NCBI GenBank assembly: GCA_002914845.1
Contig: JXTC01000009.1
Coordinates: forward strand, 1,552,499-1,616,498
DNA: 64,000 bases
DNA from: Trema orientale
Lineage: Eukaryota > Streptophyta > Magnoliopsida > Rosales > Cannabaceae
Reading direction: 5' to 3'
A model generated the notes under the pieces. The model was not told where the DNA came from and searched no databases. It was given only the letters and a program-made list of their open reading frames with translations. The position numbers and the translations under genes were made by a program. Shown piece by piece: positions 1-10,557 of the stretch. The stretch's first letter is position 1. The number at the start of each line of letters is the position of its first letter.

Positions 1-508
1 TGCAATATGGGCAGACACGACCACCCACCATCAGCCAGCTGACGATGCAATGGAAGTGATAGATGTGGCCACATTTCGGTAGACTACGAATGCTCTCCCC
101 AGCAGCGAACACCTCGAGGCATACACTGCACTCGATCCCCTCCTCTCCCTCACAAACTGGAAACGACTCCAGTGTAGCAGAAATTACATCCTCTGATGGT
201 ATCGTTGATGAAATCGTAGCCATCTCAACAACAGCAGCAGCAACACTATGTGGTGCCGCAGACAATGTGTCTGGCTGACTCTGTGAGCAAGCCCGTCGTA
301 GTAAATATGTCATCAGCATCACAAAAAGGACTGTTACCCCAAAAACAACACCAAGCAGGGTAGCCAAGTATGGAGTTGCCATGTTTCTTGGTGTCGGAAA
401 GGGCCTACACTTGAAAACACTCTCCGCACCTCGTCTCATCGGATAGTCAGTTGCAACCGCAGCAGTAGCAACCACGGGACAGAATAGAAACTTCCAAACT
501 ACCGGCAT
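1..508 (-). CDS. RING-H2 finger E3 ubiquitin ligase, ATL-like (3' end outside window)
   Basis: The minus strand is open from an ATG at 508 to the window edge (169 residues); an in-frame stop lies 39 bases upstream of the ATG, so this start is the first available. A hydrophobic segment at residues 44-70 (ATPYLATLLGVVFGVTVLF...) ends in the basic LLRR and predicts one membrane span. A RING-H2 finger starts at residue 127: C127-x2-C130, C146-G-H148, H151, C154 and C166-P-Y-C169. A Trp sits four residues after C154, as is usual for E2-binding RING-H2 fingers. Family knowledge: ATL-type proteins are membrane-anchored E3 ligases that recruit E2 through this finger. The spacing before C166 is 11 residues rather than the usual 10. 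The substrate is unknown. The protein continues beyond base 1. Confidence 0.85.
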   Translation of the reverse strand, partial: MPVVWKFLFCPVVATAAVATDYPMRRGAESVFKCRPFPTPRNMATPYLATLLGVVFGVTVLFVMLMTYLLRRACSQSQPDTLSAAPHSVAAAVVEMATISSTIPSEDVISATLESFPVCEGEEGIECSVCLEVFAAGESIRSLPKCGHIYHFHCIVSWLMVGGRVCPYC

Positions 509-916
509 CTTTTCTGCAAGCTGCCATTCAAACAGTAATTTGATTAATTAGTTTTCCAGGCTCAAAATTAACTCACTTGAATAAGATATTAACCAACATC
601 AACTTACCCTTCAGAAACAATACACTTGAAAATAAGGTACAAGTTTACCAACATAAACACCAGATATAAACTACTCAGAAAACAGTTACACACAAATTGA
701 AAAGCTCCCTGGCCATGACCGATAAAACGCTCATTCAAAGTGTTTCAGTGAGTTTGCACCCTTGCTTTGGTGTTAATAAAATACTGTGAATATACTTTTG
801 TAGGGTGAAATATTATGAATTAACATTGTACAGTGAGCCTAAACCAATCATTATAACCATACATCAAGTTTTAGCATTTGGGAAAATAAATAATAATAAA
901 AAGAGAACATTTTCCA
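509..916. other. upstream region of the RING-H2 gene
   Basis: AT-rich sequence preceding the RING-H2 start. On the minus strand a possible 3' splice site (TGGCAG) lies about 12 bases before the ATG, so the 5' UTR may be spliced. No other gene or repeat was seen. The region ends where the MULE fragment begins. Confidence 0.4.
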
Positions 917-2189
917 AAAAATGACTCCACAAAAAAAGTTAAGAAACTAGGGAATTAGAGTTTTATTTTTAGAGAAAAGTTAGCAATTTCGAATAGTATT
1001 GTTGATTAATCTTTATTTCAAATTTCGATCAAGTTTCGTTTATGTTTGAAGCTATTTTTTGAATTATCGACTGATTAAAGATGAAGAATAATGTTGTTTC
1101 GACTATATTTCGATGGTTTTCGATTTTCTTCGATGATTATTCGTACCTATTCCGATGCATTTTCGATGCGTATTTGAAATAAAATTTCTATTAAAATTCG
1201 TGTATATTCGATGATCGTTCGATGTATTTTCGATTTTAATTCGATTTATTTTCGATGAATTTTGATTCTATATAGGCAAAGAATAAAGAAATGAAAAGTT
1301 GAGTTTTTCGATGCAAATTCGAATATCATTCGATGCGTTTCGATGCATTCGATGGTTTTCGTCTCATTTTTGATGTCTTTTCGATATTTATTTGAAATTA
1401 AATTTATATTTTCATACATTTCGATGGTATTTCGAGTTGGCTTCGATGATTTTCGATGCTATGTTTGTTCCCTGTCTAATTGTGTTTGATGGTACTTCGA
1501 TGATTTTTTGACTATGTTTTGATTCGTGTGTACCTTTGGAATTGCTTATTCATTTCGATGTCATTTCGAGTACATTTTGATTGTATTTCGTCATGCTCTA
1601 TTTTTTGATCCATTTCGATGCTGATTTTCGAGGCTTTCGCCAGTTTTAAAGGTTTCTGTAATTTTACTTGATTTGAATCGAAATAGAATCGAAACTCAGC
1701 TTATCGAAAATACAATGAACGTTCGATGGAATTCGATGCATTTCGATTCCAGTTCGATTTATTTGATGAGAATTATATTTTTTCAATATTTTGTCTAATT
1801 TTTTTTTCCTTCTATGCAGAACCCGAAGTCTAGGCTCATTGTACCCATTGAGCATCACTTTCCTGGAAGGGTTACTATAAAAGGAACATCTGTTATGACG
1901 AAGATCAAGCAAAAGTTCGAGAAGTATGGCTTGATGGAGAGGGCAAAGGAATGCCCATTTGAGCAATTTTTTGTTGCTTCTCCAATGCAAGCATCTGGAG
2001 TATTTCTACACCATTTATTGTTGAGGATGGTGAAATCCAAAAATTCCATGGAGTTGCAATTTTACACTGGGGATAACAATTTGAGGTTTGGGCTAGGAGA
2101 GTTTGCCTTGATAACAGCCTTGAATTTTGGGATTATCAACCTTGAATTTTGGGAAAGATCCAGCTGTTTTGAAGCTAAAATCTATGTCT
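917..2189 (+). mobile_element. MULE internal fragment, direct copy of 3649-4922
   Basis: This stretch matches 3649-4922 almost base for base, beginning at the shared ATGACTCCACAAAAAAAGTT and ending at the shared CTATGTCT. It carries the TTCGATG-rich tract followed by the DUF1985 coding segment. No TIR flanks it, so it is an internal fragment rather than a complete element. It differs from the longer copy by scattered substitutions, small indels and a ~22-bp tandem duplication near 2130 (GGGATTATCAACCTTGAATT...). Confidence 0.8.
1820..2162 (+). pseudogene. DUF1985 domain fragment (MULE-borne)
   Basis: The reading frame starts after a consensus 3' splice site (TTCTATGCAG) and encodes a DUF1985-like segment: MERAKECPFEQFF, then HHLLLRMVKSK, then LRFGLGEFALITALNFG. 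DUF1985 is the N-terminal domain of ULP1-like proteins carried by plant Mutator-like elements. The frame is open to about 2302, but the domain match stops after the duplicated GFW-type segment near 2160, where the element copy ends. It has no ULP1 domain and no partner exons, so I treat it as a gene fragment. Confidence 0.7.
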
Positions 2190-3236
2190 CGATGAAAAAT
2201 GATTTTAATCATCACCGTTTTACAAGGACTAAAATAACAGGAACTTTATCTATTGAAACATGTTTGATGCAGCGGAAACGATTGTTAGGCCAAATCCATG
2301 GCTAAAGGAAGTGTAAAGAGATTAAAGCTCTGTAAATTACCAAATCTCAGAAATATTCAACTCTACCTTCTCAATGCTCCTGAAAGAGATATAATCCTAA
2401 GGACCCTTTATATCAAAACACGCGTTTAACACTAGAAGAAATAAAAAACAATAATCTAACAAGACCACAAGACAAGTAATCTTAAGCACTTCTTAAAAAC
2501 GACAAGTAAAGTGGGAAACGAAAATGGACTGCAGAGATGCTCCTAACAGGCTCTTACATTCTTTTTTTTTTTTTTTTTTTTGACTCTAAGTCTTGATATT
2601 TCATTTCTTAGAGAATCAGAAAATAAAATAAATAAAAATCCACAACAGATCTGAAAATTAAATAAATAAATAAATAAGATAAAAAGGTTATAAAATAATG
2701 ATTACCTGTGGCGATAATGTGCAGAAGAAGGATGGTATCGCCTCTGAGGAGCGCCGGCGTGACGGAGAAGGGGTTTAGGGTTATGGGAGGAGAAGAGGAG
2801 AAGTGATGGTTGCAAAAAGCATCCTTTCCTGGGCAACATTTCCCTTTTACTAGTTTTCAAAACACTAAAAATAATTTATAAAAACGCTAATGATTCAAAA
2901 AAAAAAAAAAGAGTACCTTAATGTGGCAGCAGCAATCCAGAATGGATATAGAGATAGAGATGGAGATGGGAATGAGTAGTTGATAGTTGACTTTTGATAT
3001 ACCATTTCCGAATTGGCCATTGTTATTCCAAGCACCGTTTTCATTTTTTTTTAGCTATTTTCAGAGCAACTGACTTGCAGAACTAGCTGCCGAGAACGCT
3101 ACTGAGAACTAGAAACCTGAACAAAACAGGAAATAGGTGAGTTGTGTTAATAGTTTAATATTATACACATTACTTAAAGAATCCATATATCTTATATATA
3201 CACCACGCGTAGGCCCAGCAGATAATGACCCGTTTG
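2190..3236. other. intergenic sequence with a poly-T tract and a possible orphan exon
   Basis: Sequence between the MULE fragment and the MULE. It holds a ~19-base T run at 2563-2581 and an A run near 2898. On the minus strand an ATG in the 2830s opens an exon-like frame (see the separate entry). The rest is AT-rich with no supported gene. Confidence 0.4.
2700..2840 (-). other. possible first exon of a minus-strand gene
   Basis: On the minus strand an ATG just inside 2840 opens a frame beginning MLPRKGCFLQPSLLLF, rich in Arg, Pro and Ser, that ends at a good 5' splice site (CACAG|GTAATC) near 2706. A 3' splice site (CTCTTTCAG|GAGC) near 2390 would join it to a short frame (SIEKVELNISEIW, then stop). 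The leader looks like an organelle-targeting peptide, but I recognise no family. It could instead be a 5' UTR exon of the RING-H2 gene, later separated from it by the MULE fragment. Evidence is weak. Confidence 0.25.
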
Positions 3237-3244
3237 CACAAAAA

Positions 3245-3360
3245 GAGAAATTAGGCCATTTATGCACAAAGGTAGTCCTATTTTGGCCCGTATACCTATT
3301 TTAAAAGTACTCTGAAAAATATGTAAATGGACGAAAATGCCCCTAAAAATCGTAAGGAAA
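3245..3360 (+). repeat. left terminal inverted repeat of the MULE
   Basis: Inverted match to about 10430-10549. The first 12 bases are GAGAAATTAGGC at both ends. Similarity fades past about 120 bases. Confidence 0.8.
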
Positions 3361-3699
3361 ACTATGCCCTAATCTCAATTTGCTCACTTCCCTCTCTCAA
3401 ACAGTCCTCGAGTCTCTCCTCATTTTCCCTCTCTCAATCTCAGCTCAGTTCCTGTCAAAATCTCGTCAAAATTGTGGTGAGGTCTCTCAGTCTCCATTAT
3501 TTTTATCTGTCGGTCTTCTTTCATATCTATCGCTCGATAAATCAAAGCCGAAGTCGAAAAATCGAAAAGGCTAGAAAGGAAAATAAGCTGAAGCACCTCT
3601 AGATTCTGAAATCTATTTGTCCGTCATCGTCGTCATCATAATCGCCAGAAAAATGACTCCACAAAAAAAGTTAAGAAACTAGGGATTTAGGATTTTATT

Positions 3700-4500
3700 T
3701 TTAGAGAAAAGTTAGCAATTTCGAATAGTGTTGTTGATTAATCGTTATTTCAAATTTCGATCAAGTTTCGTTTATGTTTGAAGCTATTTTTTAAATTATC
3801 GACTGATTAAAGATGAAGAATAATGAAATTAAGATATTTGTTTCGACTATATTTCGATGGTTTTTCGATGCTTTTTGATTTTCTTCGATGATTATTCGTA
3901 CCTATTCCGATGTATTTTCGATGTGTATTTGAAATAAAATTTCTATTAAAATTCTTGTATATTCAATGATCGTTCGATGTATTTTTGATTTTAATTCGAT
4001 TTATTTTCGATGAATTTTGATTCTATATAGGAAAAGAATAAAGAAATGAAAAGTTGAGTTTTTCGACGCAATTTCGAGTATCATTCGATGCGTTTCAATG
4101 CATTCGACGGTTTTCGTCTCATTTTCGATATCTTTTTGATATTTATTTGAAATTAAATTTATATTTTCATACATTTCGATGGTATTTCGAGTTGGCTTCG
4201 ATGATTTTCGATGCTATGTTTGTTCCCTGTCTAATTGTGTTTGATGGTACTTCGATGATTTTTGGACTATGTTTCGATTCGTATATACCTCTAGAGTTGC
4301 TTATTCATTTCGATGTCATTTTGAGTACGTTTTGATTGTATTTCATCATGCTCTGTTTTTTTATCCATTTCGATGTTGATTTTCGAGGCTTTCGCCAGTT
4401 TTAAAGGTTTCTGTAATTTTACTTGATTTGAATCGAAATAGAATCGAAACTCAGCTTATCAAAAATATGATAAACGTTCGATGGAATTCGATGCATTTCG
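3700..4500 (+). repeat. TTCGATG-rich microrepeat tract
   Basis: TTCGATG, TTTCGAT and one-base variants recur dozens of times at irregular spacing. The tract sits between the element's 5' end and a 3' splice site at 4574, so it is probably intronic or 5' UTR. Apparent open frames here encode low-complexity Phe/Asp/Arg-rich peptides with no family resemblance. The same motif dominates 1000-1770, 9880-10060 (inverted) and 59610-60130. Confidence 0.7.
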
Positions 4501-4574
4501 ATTCTAGTTTGATTTATTTGATGAGAATTATATTTTTTCAATATTTTGTCTAATTTTTTTTCCCTTCTATGCAG

Positions 4575-6959
4575 AACCCGAAGTCTAAGCTCATTGTACC
4601 CGTTAAGCATCACTTTTCTAGAAGGGTTACTATAAAGGGAACATGTGTTATGACGAAGATCAAGCAAAAGTTCGAGAAGTATGGCTTGATGGAGAGGGCA
4701 AAGGAATGTTCATTTAAGCAATTTTTTATTGCTCCTCCAATGCAAGCATCTGGAGTATTTCTATACCATTTATTGTTGAGGATGGTGAAATCCAAAAATC
4801 ACATGGAGTTACAATTTTACACTGGAGATAACAATTTCAGGTTTGGGCTAGGTGAGTTTGCCTTGATAATAGCCTTGAATTTTGGGAAAGATTCAGATGT
4901 TTTAAAGCTAAAATCTATGTCTGGTAGCACCAGGCTCAGAGAAACATATCTAAATAATGAAGCCATGGTGAGATCCGGTGAATTAGAAGCGGTATTCCTA
5001 AATTGTGAGGAAAAGGAGGACGTGTGAAAGTTGGGTTTGTGCTACTTGGTTGACGGGCTCTTGATGGCATAAGAGTCAGCCACAAAGATTCAAATGGATA
5101 TGCTGTCATTTGTAGAGAATGAGGAGGATTTTTTCAATTATCCATGGGGAAGACGATCTTATAAAAAGACTTTCTGTAGTTTGAATAAAGACATGACCAC
5201 TAAAGGGAAAACTACATTAATAAGATTAAAAAGAATAAAAAGGCGAAAGAAGCTCAATATACTGTGTACGAGTTTAGCATAGCTCTGCAATACTGGGCTT
5301 ATGAGGCTATCCCCAAGTTGATCGGTGCATTTGTCGATAATCTTGGCATAAAATTCCCAAGGATGCTATCGTGGACAAGTAATAAAATACGATCACAAAA
5401 AGATTGTAAAGATATATTGAAGATGAAGAAAGTAAGTACATAATATGATTCAAATGGTTTATTAATAATTTGTTAATTATCTTAGTTGACTGATGTTAAT
5501 TTTTGAACTTTACAGCTTGTAACGAAGGCGATATTGAATCTACGAGAGGCTGAAAAGCAATTCTATGCTTGCATATATCATGACCCACACTTTAGCCTCA
5601 GTGGTATTGGAGTTGAGGCAGAAGGAATTGAAGGTAAGGAAGAAGATGAAAACAATAAAGAGGCAGTCGAAGCAAAGTGAGTTGCAGAGGAGGCTGGCAT
5701 ATTTGATGCTCCGACGAACGAACCAGAGGAGCAACCATCAACCGATATGCCTCAGTCGCATACGTTTTATATTAAGCTGAAGACTGACATCACTGAACTA
5801 AAGGCTAACCAGGCTGAGTTGAAGGTAAACTAGGTGGCAATGAATGATAAATTGGATAGGCTGCTGAAGATGATGGAGGAAATAAAAGCACAACGACAGC
5901 CGCGCAGTTATGATTCAGATGCCACCAAATCTGATGTGCTTTCTCAAGGGTATGAACCCGGGGATGATGTAGTGTTGTGGACTCCCAGTAAACAAAAAGC
6001 ACCTGAAAAGACAGCCCCTGAACAATAGCAAACTTCAGGCGTGAAAGAGGTACACCAAAGTGAGGTTGCTGAAGTTCAGTTTCGCAGGAAGAAGCGGGTA
6101 GCTCATAGGACCAAGAGACTTATTGACTATACCGATCCCTCTAACAAGAAGTTTAAGGTTAACGATCCATACAAACCAGATCCTTTCTGGAAAATTGACA
6201 AGAAACAACAAGATACATTCAAGAAATGGCTTGCTGGATCCATTGACAATCGGAAACTAATCCAGCTTCCCACTGGTGAGGCATCTGTATCATTCTTCTT
6301 GGATCTCCAAACCCGTTGGAAGTGGCTTGCAGATGAGGTAATATGATATATTATGTAAATTTACAAGTTCATGTCATTTTTTGTATTCACATAATATTAA
6401 TTATATTCCGTTCATTATGCAGCATATTGATGCAGCGTTTCAGTTGATATGAGAACGGCTTTGGTTCTTTCTAAAGGCGTTTAGGAAGAAGGTAGCTATT
6501 GCCGACACGATCTTCTCCGTATGTATGAATGGTCAGTGGAATGCTTTCAAGAAAACCTCCAACAAATCTAAATTTAAGTGGGATGACCAGCTTACCGACT
6601 ACACCAAAGGAGATTCAAACAACTTTCAATGTCTTTGGGTGGAGGTTGATTAGGTGTACTGCTCCTTCAATATCGATTCAAACCATTGGGTCCTTGTGGA
6701 GGTCGATCTTCCTGTGCATGTCATCAGTATATATGACTCTGATCAAGCATTATATGATGCTACATCAATCGAGGAAGCCATGACTCTGATGGTGAAGATG
6801 CTTCCGCATTTTCTGCTGGCTATCCCTGAGATTACTGATCGAGCCGATCTTGATTTGGCAACTCTGACCAGACCTCGGGATTTTAATCTGAGAAGATTGC
6901 CTCCGAAGGACGTGCCACAAACAAGGAAGAGGTATTTGCAGTGCCAAAGCTAAAATCAT
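4575..6959 (+). pseudogene. DUF1985-ULP1 (C48) protease-like gene of the MULE
   Basis: Exon from 4575, after TTCTATGCAG, encodes DUF1985 (MERAKECSFKQFF, HLLLRMVKSK, FRFGLGEFALIIALNFG, FNYPWGRRSYKKTF). It is broken by an in-frame TGA at 5025 and TAA at 5070, and then by a frame change before YEFSIALQYWAYEAIPKLIG. Likely introns are 5432-5515 and 6338-6422. A C48-type region follows with in-frame stops at 6450 and 6651; it keeps the catalytic His in SNHWVLVEVDL (about 6684) and the Asp in IYDSD (about 6735). The nucleophile segment expected after DVPQ is not recognisable; the frame ends RKRYLQCQS. Family knowledge: these ULP1-like genes are transposon passengers related to SUMO proteases. Dead coding sequence. 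Confidence 0.82.
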
Positions 6960-7021
6960 AAAATTAAAATAATGACAGTATCATTACAAATAACAATTCA
7001 TGCCTAATTTGTTGTTGTTGC

Positions 7022-9709
7022 CTAAGCTGCTGCTTGCGTTGAAGCTCTAGGCATCATGTACCTAAAAGTTACCCGATTGTGGCCTTTTCCCCAACAACGG
7101 CTGTAATGGTGTTGCATTTTGATCTTCTTCCCTTGTGACTTTCCGCGTTTTGTTTTCGGTCAGCCAGGCTTCGTTTTATAAGGAGGTGGTTCCATCATAC
7201 GTCTGCTAATATCATCAGGTACATCCCATTCTTCTCTATTTCCCATTGGATATATAGTCTCTGCAGAGTAGTGCAGCCATGCGTCAGCTGTGTAATACCG
7301 GGAGTACAAGGTATGTGGATTGATGTGTCGATTCAGACACGCACCCAATGCATGCACACATGGTAAACCTGTCAAATCAAACTTCCTACAACTACAACTC
7401 TTTGTTTGTAAGTTAACTTGACTGTCTTTATCACCATCCATAACATAAAACTCATAGTGGCTAAGCAGTTGCACAATCATAGTCTTCGCACCCTCTATAC
7501 GCTCTTCCAATTTCTTTTCAATTTTTTTGGCCAACGGTTTATTGGATTCCATTACCAAGGTTCACCTTTCAAAGAATTAAGTTTGTAGTGTATACCTCAA
7601 AAACTCTACCAAAATTATGATTGGATACTTTCGTGCATCTCTGCTAGTGTTGTTAAAACTCTCAGCGTTATTACTTGTTATGACGTTGTAACGAATTTCA
7701 GAAAAGTTTGCACGGCTCTATTTCTCAATGCCTATTTCAGGTAAATAATTAGTAATGGCTTCATCCTTTACTTTGATCTTCTCAAAATGATGAAATAAAT
7801 TCTGTTTTTAGTTGTTATTTTGAGCTACAACTATAAAGTCCATTTGGGTGACACTTACTTTTCTAGAATCTCCCTAGTTATGGGAAATTCTATTGTAGGA
7901 GCAGTATTTTTGTTCCTATGTAGGAGCGATTTTTGAGCCTTCGGATTTAGATCCAACGTTCAAAACAACTTTGACTTCTAAAATTTTACATATATTGTTC
8001 CGCACAAATTTTTTTCCCTCTTTACTCTCATCCTTCTCTCTTCTGGCATTTTATATTGTCTTCCTTCCTTATTCCAAAACTAGATCTCAAACTTTTTTTT
8101 TCCTCTTCATTTATCTCAGCGACCAAGAGCAGAGGAGAGATATTTAATCCTCAGGATTTTGCTGCTAAGAAGAATTCACTATGACAATGATCAATCTTGA
8201 ATTTTGCTTGGATATTCATACCAACATAATGTATGCACGCTCCATGATGTGCTTCAGGGAACACAATGGTCAATGCATTCGCAATACTTGGGTATCGATC
8301 CAATAGGAAGACCAAGTTCTCAACGTCTCCAATTGCTTCCCTTAGTTTCCCAATAAAATACATCCATGATTCGTTATTCTCTGAGTCCACTACTCCAAAT
8401 GTAACAGAATACAACTACTTGTTTGCATCTTATGCAATAGTAGCCAACATTGTCCTTCCACAGTTGGTTTTTAAGAACGACCCATCCACACACAGCATAG
8501 GACGACATGCTGTTCTAAAGTCCCTAATAGATGCACCAAGTGACATGAATAAATACTTGAAACGCCCTATCTCATCGGTCTCTAAATGAGCTATTGTTCC
8601 TGGATTGGTCTTCTCCAACATATATAGATAAGATGGTAGGCTTTGGTACGATCCATCCACTGTTCTCCTAACGTACACAAGTGCTTTTTCCCTACACCTC
8701 CATGCCTTTTCATACGTCATGTTAATCCCATAGTCTTTGGAGAAATCATCTATAATTGACCAAAGGGCGTAATTTGGGTTGGACAGATTTGTGTACTTTC
8801 TCTTAATGCAATGTCCAATAACCCATGGTGCTGCTTATCGGTTGTCCTTATGCCTTATTACTAACGAACATATATGTTCAGGAACATATCTTCGCACCTT
8901 AAACATGTCAGATTGCTCTACCTTTCTAGCTCTCAATCGCCACGTACAATTGTCGTCTATACATGTTATAAACCAATAGTCTTTTCCTGACTTTTTTACC
9001 TTGAACTCAAAATTGGACTTCATTGCATGCAAGTGTAACTTCAACTTTAAGTCTTCTTTGTTCTCAAATAGTTGACCTACCATGATTTTCACTGAATTAT
9101 AAGATCCAATTAACAAGTTGTTAGGGGTTTTCTGTGGCAATTCTCCCTTCGAATACAAAGGAATACTCCATTTGGATGCATTATCTACCATTCTTATTCT
9201 ACGGACTCCACTACTTGAAGTCCCTATGGTTGTCCCTGAAGTTTTCGGTACTTGACTTGACTCTTCTTGTAATCATTCTTGTTGGTTGCAGGTTCCTTCT
9301 GAATGTTGTTTAAGTTAACACTATCACCAAAGCATTCGTTTAGCTCATCTAGAGGACATGCCACAAATGCAGCCGAAGTTGGATCTATTTCTTGCTCTTC
9401 TACTTTCTCCGCACCTCTTTCAGAAATAAATGAAGCAATCTGGCTGCAATCCTGACCCATAGGACTCAACTGCGGTAAAATGGACACACATAAAGGAGTA
9501 CGATACTGAATAGAGTAAGATACCTACTCAAGCCAAAGTTCTAGCTCACTATCAGTACTAATCTTCGTTGGAAGAATAGGGATTCCATCTCCACCATCAC
9601 ATTTGTAAACAATCTTAAGTTCTAAATCAAAATGACTTCTATCAACTCCAATTAGATCATACAGCTTATCTACAAGGGTCATATATATTATACCCTTCCA
9701 TACACCCAT
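7022..9709 (-). pseudogene. MULE transposase (MuDR-type), degenerate
   Basis: Minus-strand blocks run in order: an N-terminal region (9709-9524 and 9487-9224); a MuDR N-terminal zinc-binding domain (9191-8838: FITCIDDNCTWRLRARK, VPEHIC); the MULE DDE domain with its first Asp in CVDGSFLKTN and second in FLLDRYPSI; then RYNVITSNNAESFN; then a SWIM finger with CSCRKFDLTGLPCVHALG; then a damaged CCHC-like tail (SRCWGKGHNR). 9191-8151 is one frame interrupted by stops at 8835, 8430 and 8415. An insertion of roughly 340 bases at 7810-8156 splits the DDE domain, and further stops lie near 7720 and 7157. Mobility would require transposase from elsewhere. Confidence 0.88.
7810..8156. mobile_element. 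insertion inside the MULE transposase
   Basis: The transposase reads through HSEFFLAAKS (minus strand, near 8157) and resumes at HHFEKIKVKDEA near 7800. The ~340 bases between are AT-rich, contain no transposase-like codons and include GGGAAATTCTATTGTAGGAG. Boundaries come only from the protein break. No TIRs or target duplication were resolved. Confidence 0.45.
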
Positions 9710-10429
9710 AACCTTACTTTCTTTAGCAATATAAGATCATAATATTTTCTTCGACGAAAACTTCCACTCACCATTATACAAAACTATGATGTTGAAACGT
9801 GACTCTGCATATAAAACAAAATAGTCAGAAAAATCATAGATTATAAACTAAAAATCCAAAATTATCAGTTGTCGAAATCAGGTTTAAAAGAGATTTTAAT
9901 TCATCGAAACTACGTTGAACATACATCAAAATATAATCGAAATTAGAAATTTCAAATATATATCGAAATTGAATCGAAATTACATCGAAATAGTATCGAA
10001 TTTTCGACTACACTCAAAATATAGTCGAAATAAAATCGATACTGGTCGAAATGACATCGAATTTCATTTTTTATCGGGACGATTAGCCATTGTTTTCCAG
10101 AATTTTGCATAAATTACATAAATTAACTTTTAATGCTTAACTTATGCTCAGAATATATCGAAACCTAGTTTAAAAATTTTTCAAATAATACCCATGACAT
10201 TTAAACACATAAATTATATACCCATTTAATCAACTTTCTGCTTACTTGTTCTTCGCCTTTTTCAGCTTTTCTCCCCTACTTTTTTGCTGATCTTACAATT
10301 TTAGCTTTCCAAATATTATGTAAACTTCAACAATTAGTTGTTATATTTAAAGGATACAGATGGAAGAATTAGAGGCGCGGTATGGAAGCTAGGTTAAACA
10401 TGAGAAGAGAGGCATATATCCATATACAT

Positions 10430-10549
10430 CGTAAGACAAGGGCAAAAATGACATTTCAGATACCTATATGCATATTTTTCAGACTTCTATTGACCAAAGC
10501 ATACCGCCCAAAATAGGGCTACCTTTGTGCATATATAGCCTAATTTCTC
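10430..10549 (-). repeat. right terminal inverted repeat of the MULE
   Basis: The reverse complement begins GAGAAATTAGGC and continues with ATATGCACAAAGGTAG, matching the left end. The target duplication CACAAAAA follows directly at 10550-10557. Confidence 0.8.
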
Positions 10550-10557
10550 CACAAAAA

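Larger units (their letters stand above)
3245..10549. mobile_element. Mutator-like element (ULP1-bearing MULE), degenerate
   Basis: A 7.3-kb element. The left end GAGAAATTAGGCCATTTATG and the inverted right end match over roughly 110-130 bases, sharing GAGAAATTAGGC, ATGCACAAAGGTAG and CTGAAAAATATG. The 8-bp direct repeat CACAAAAA flanks it at 3237-3244 and 10550-10557, within the 8-11 bp usual for MULEs. Inside are a DUF1985/ULP1-type gene on + and a transposase gene on -, tail to tail, as in Kaonashi/CUMULE-like families. Both genes carry stops or frameshifts, so the copy cannot be autonomous. TTCGAT-rich tracts lie inside both ends (3720-4500 and, inverted, 9880-10060). Confidence 0.88.

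Noticed and set aside
4054..4335. Open frame across the TTCGATG-rich tract as a coding gene
   Set aside because: The predicted peptide is a low-complexity by-product of the microrepeat and the tract lies upstream of a splice acceptor; no family resemblance.
7022..9709. Functional transposase
   Set aside because: At least three in-frame stops, a ~340-bp insertion in the DDE domain and a lost zinc-knuckle cysteine pair.
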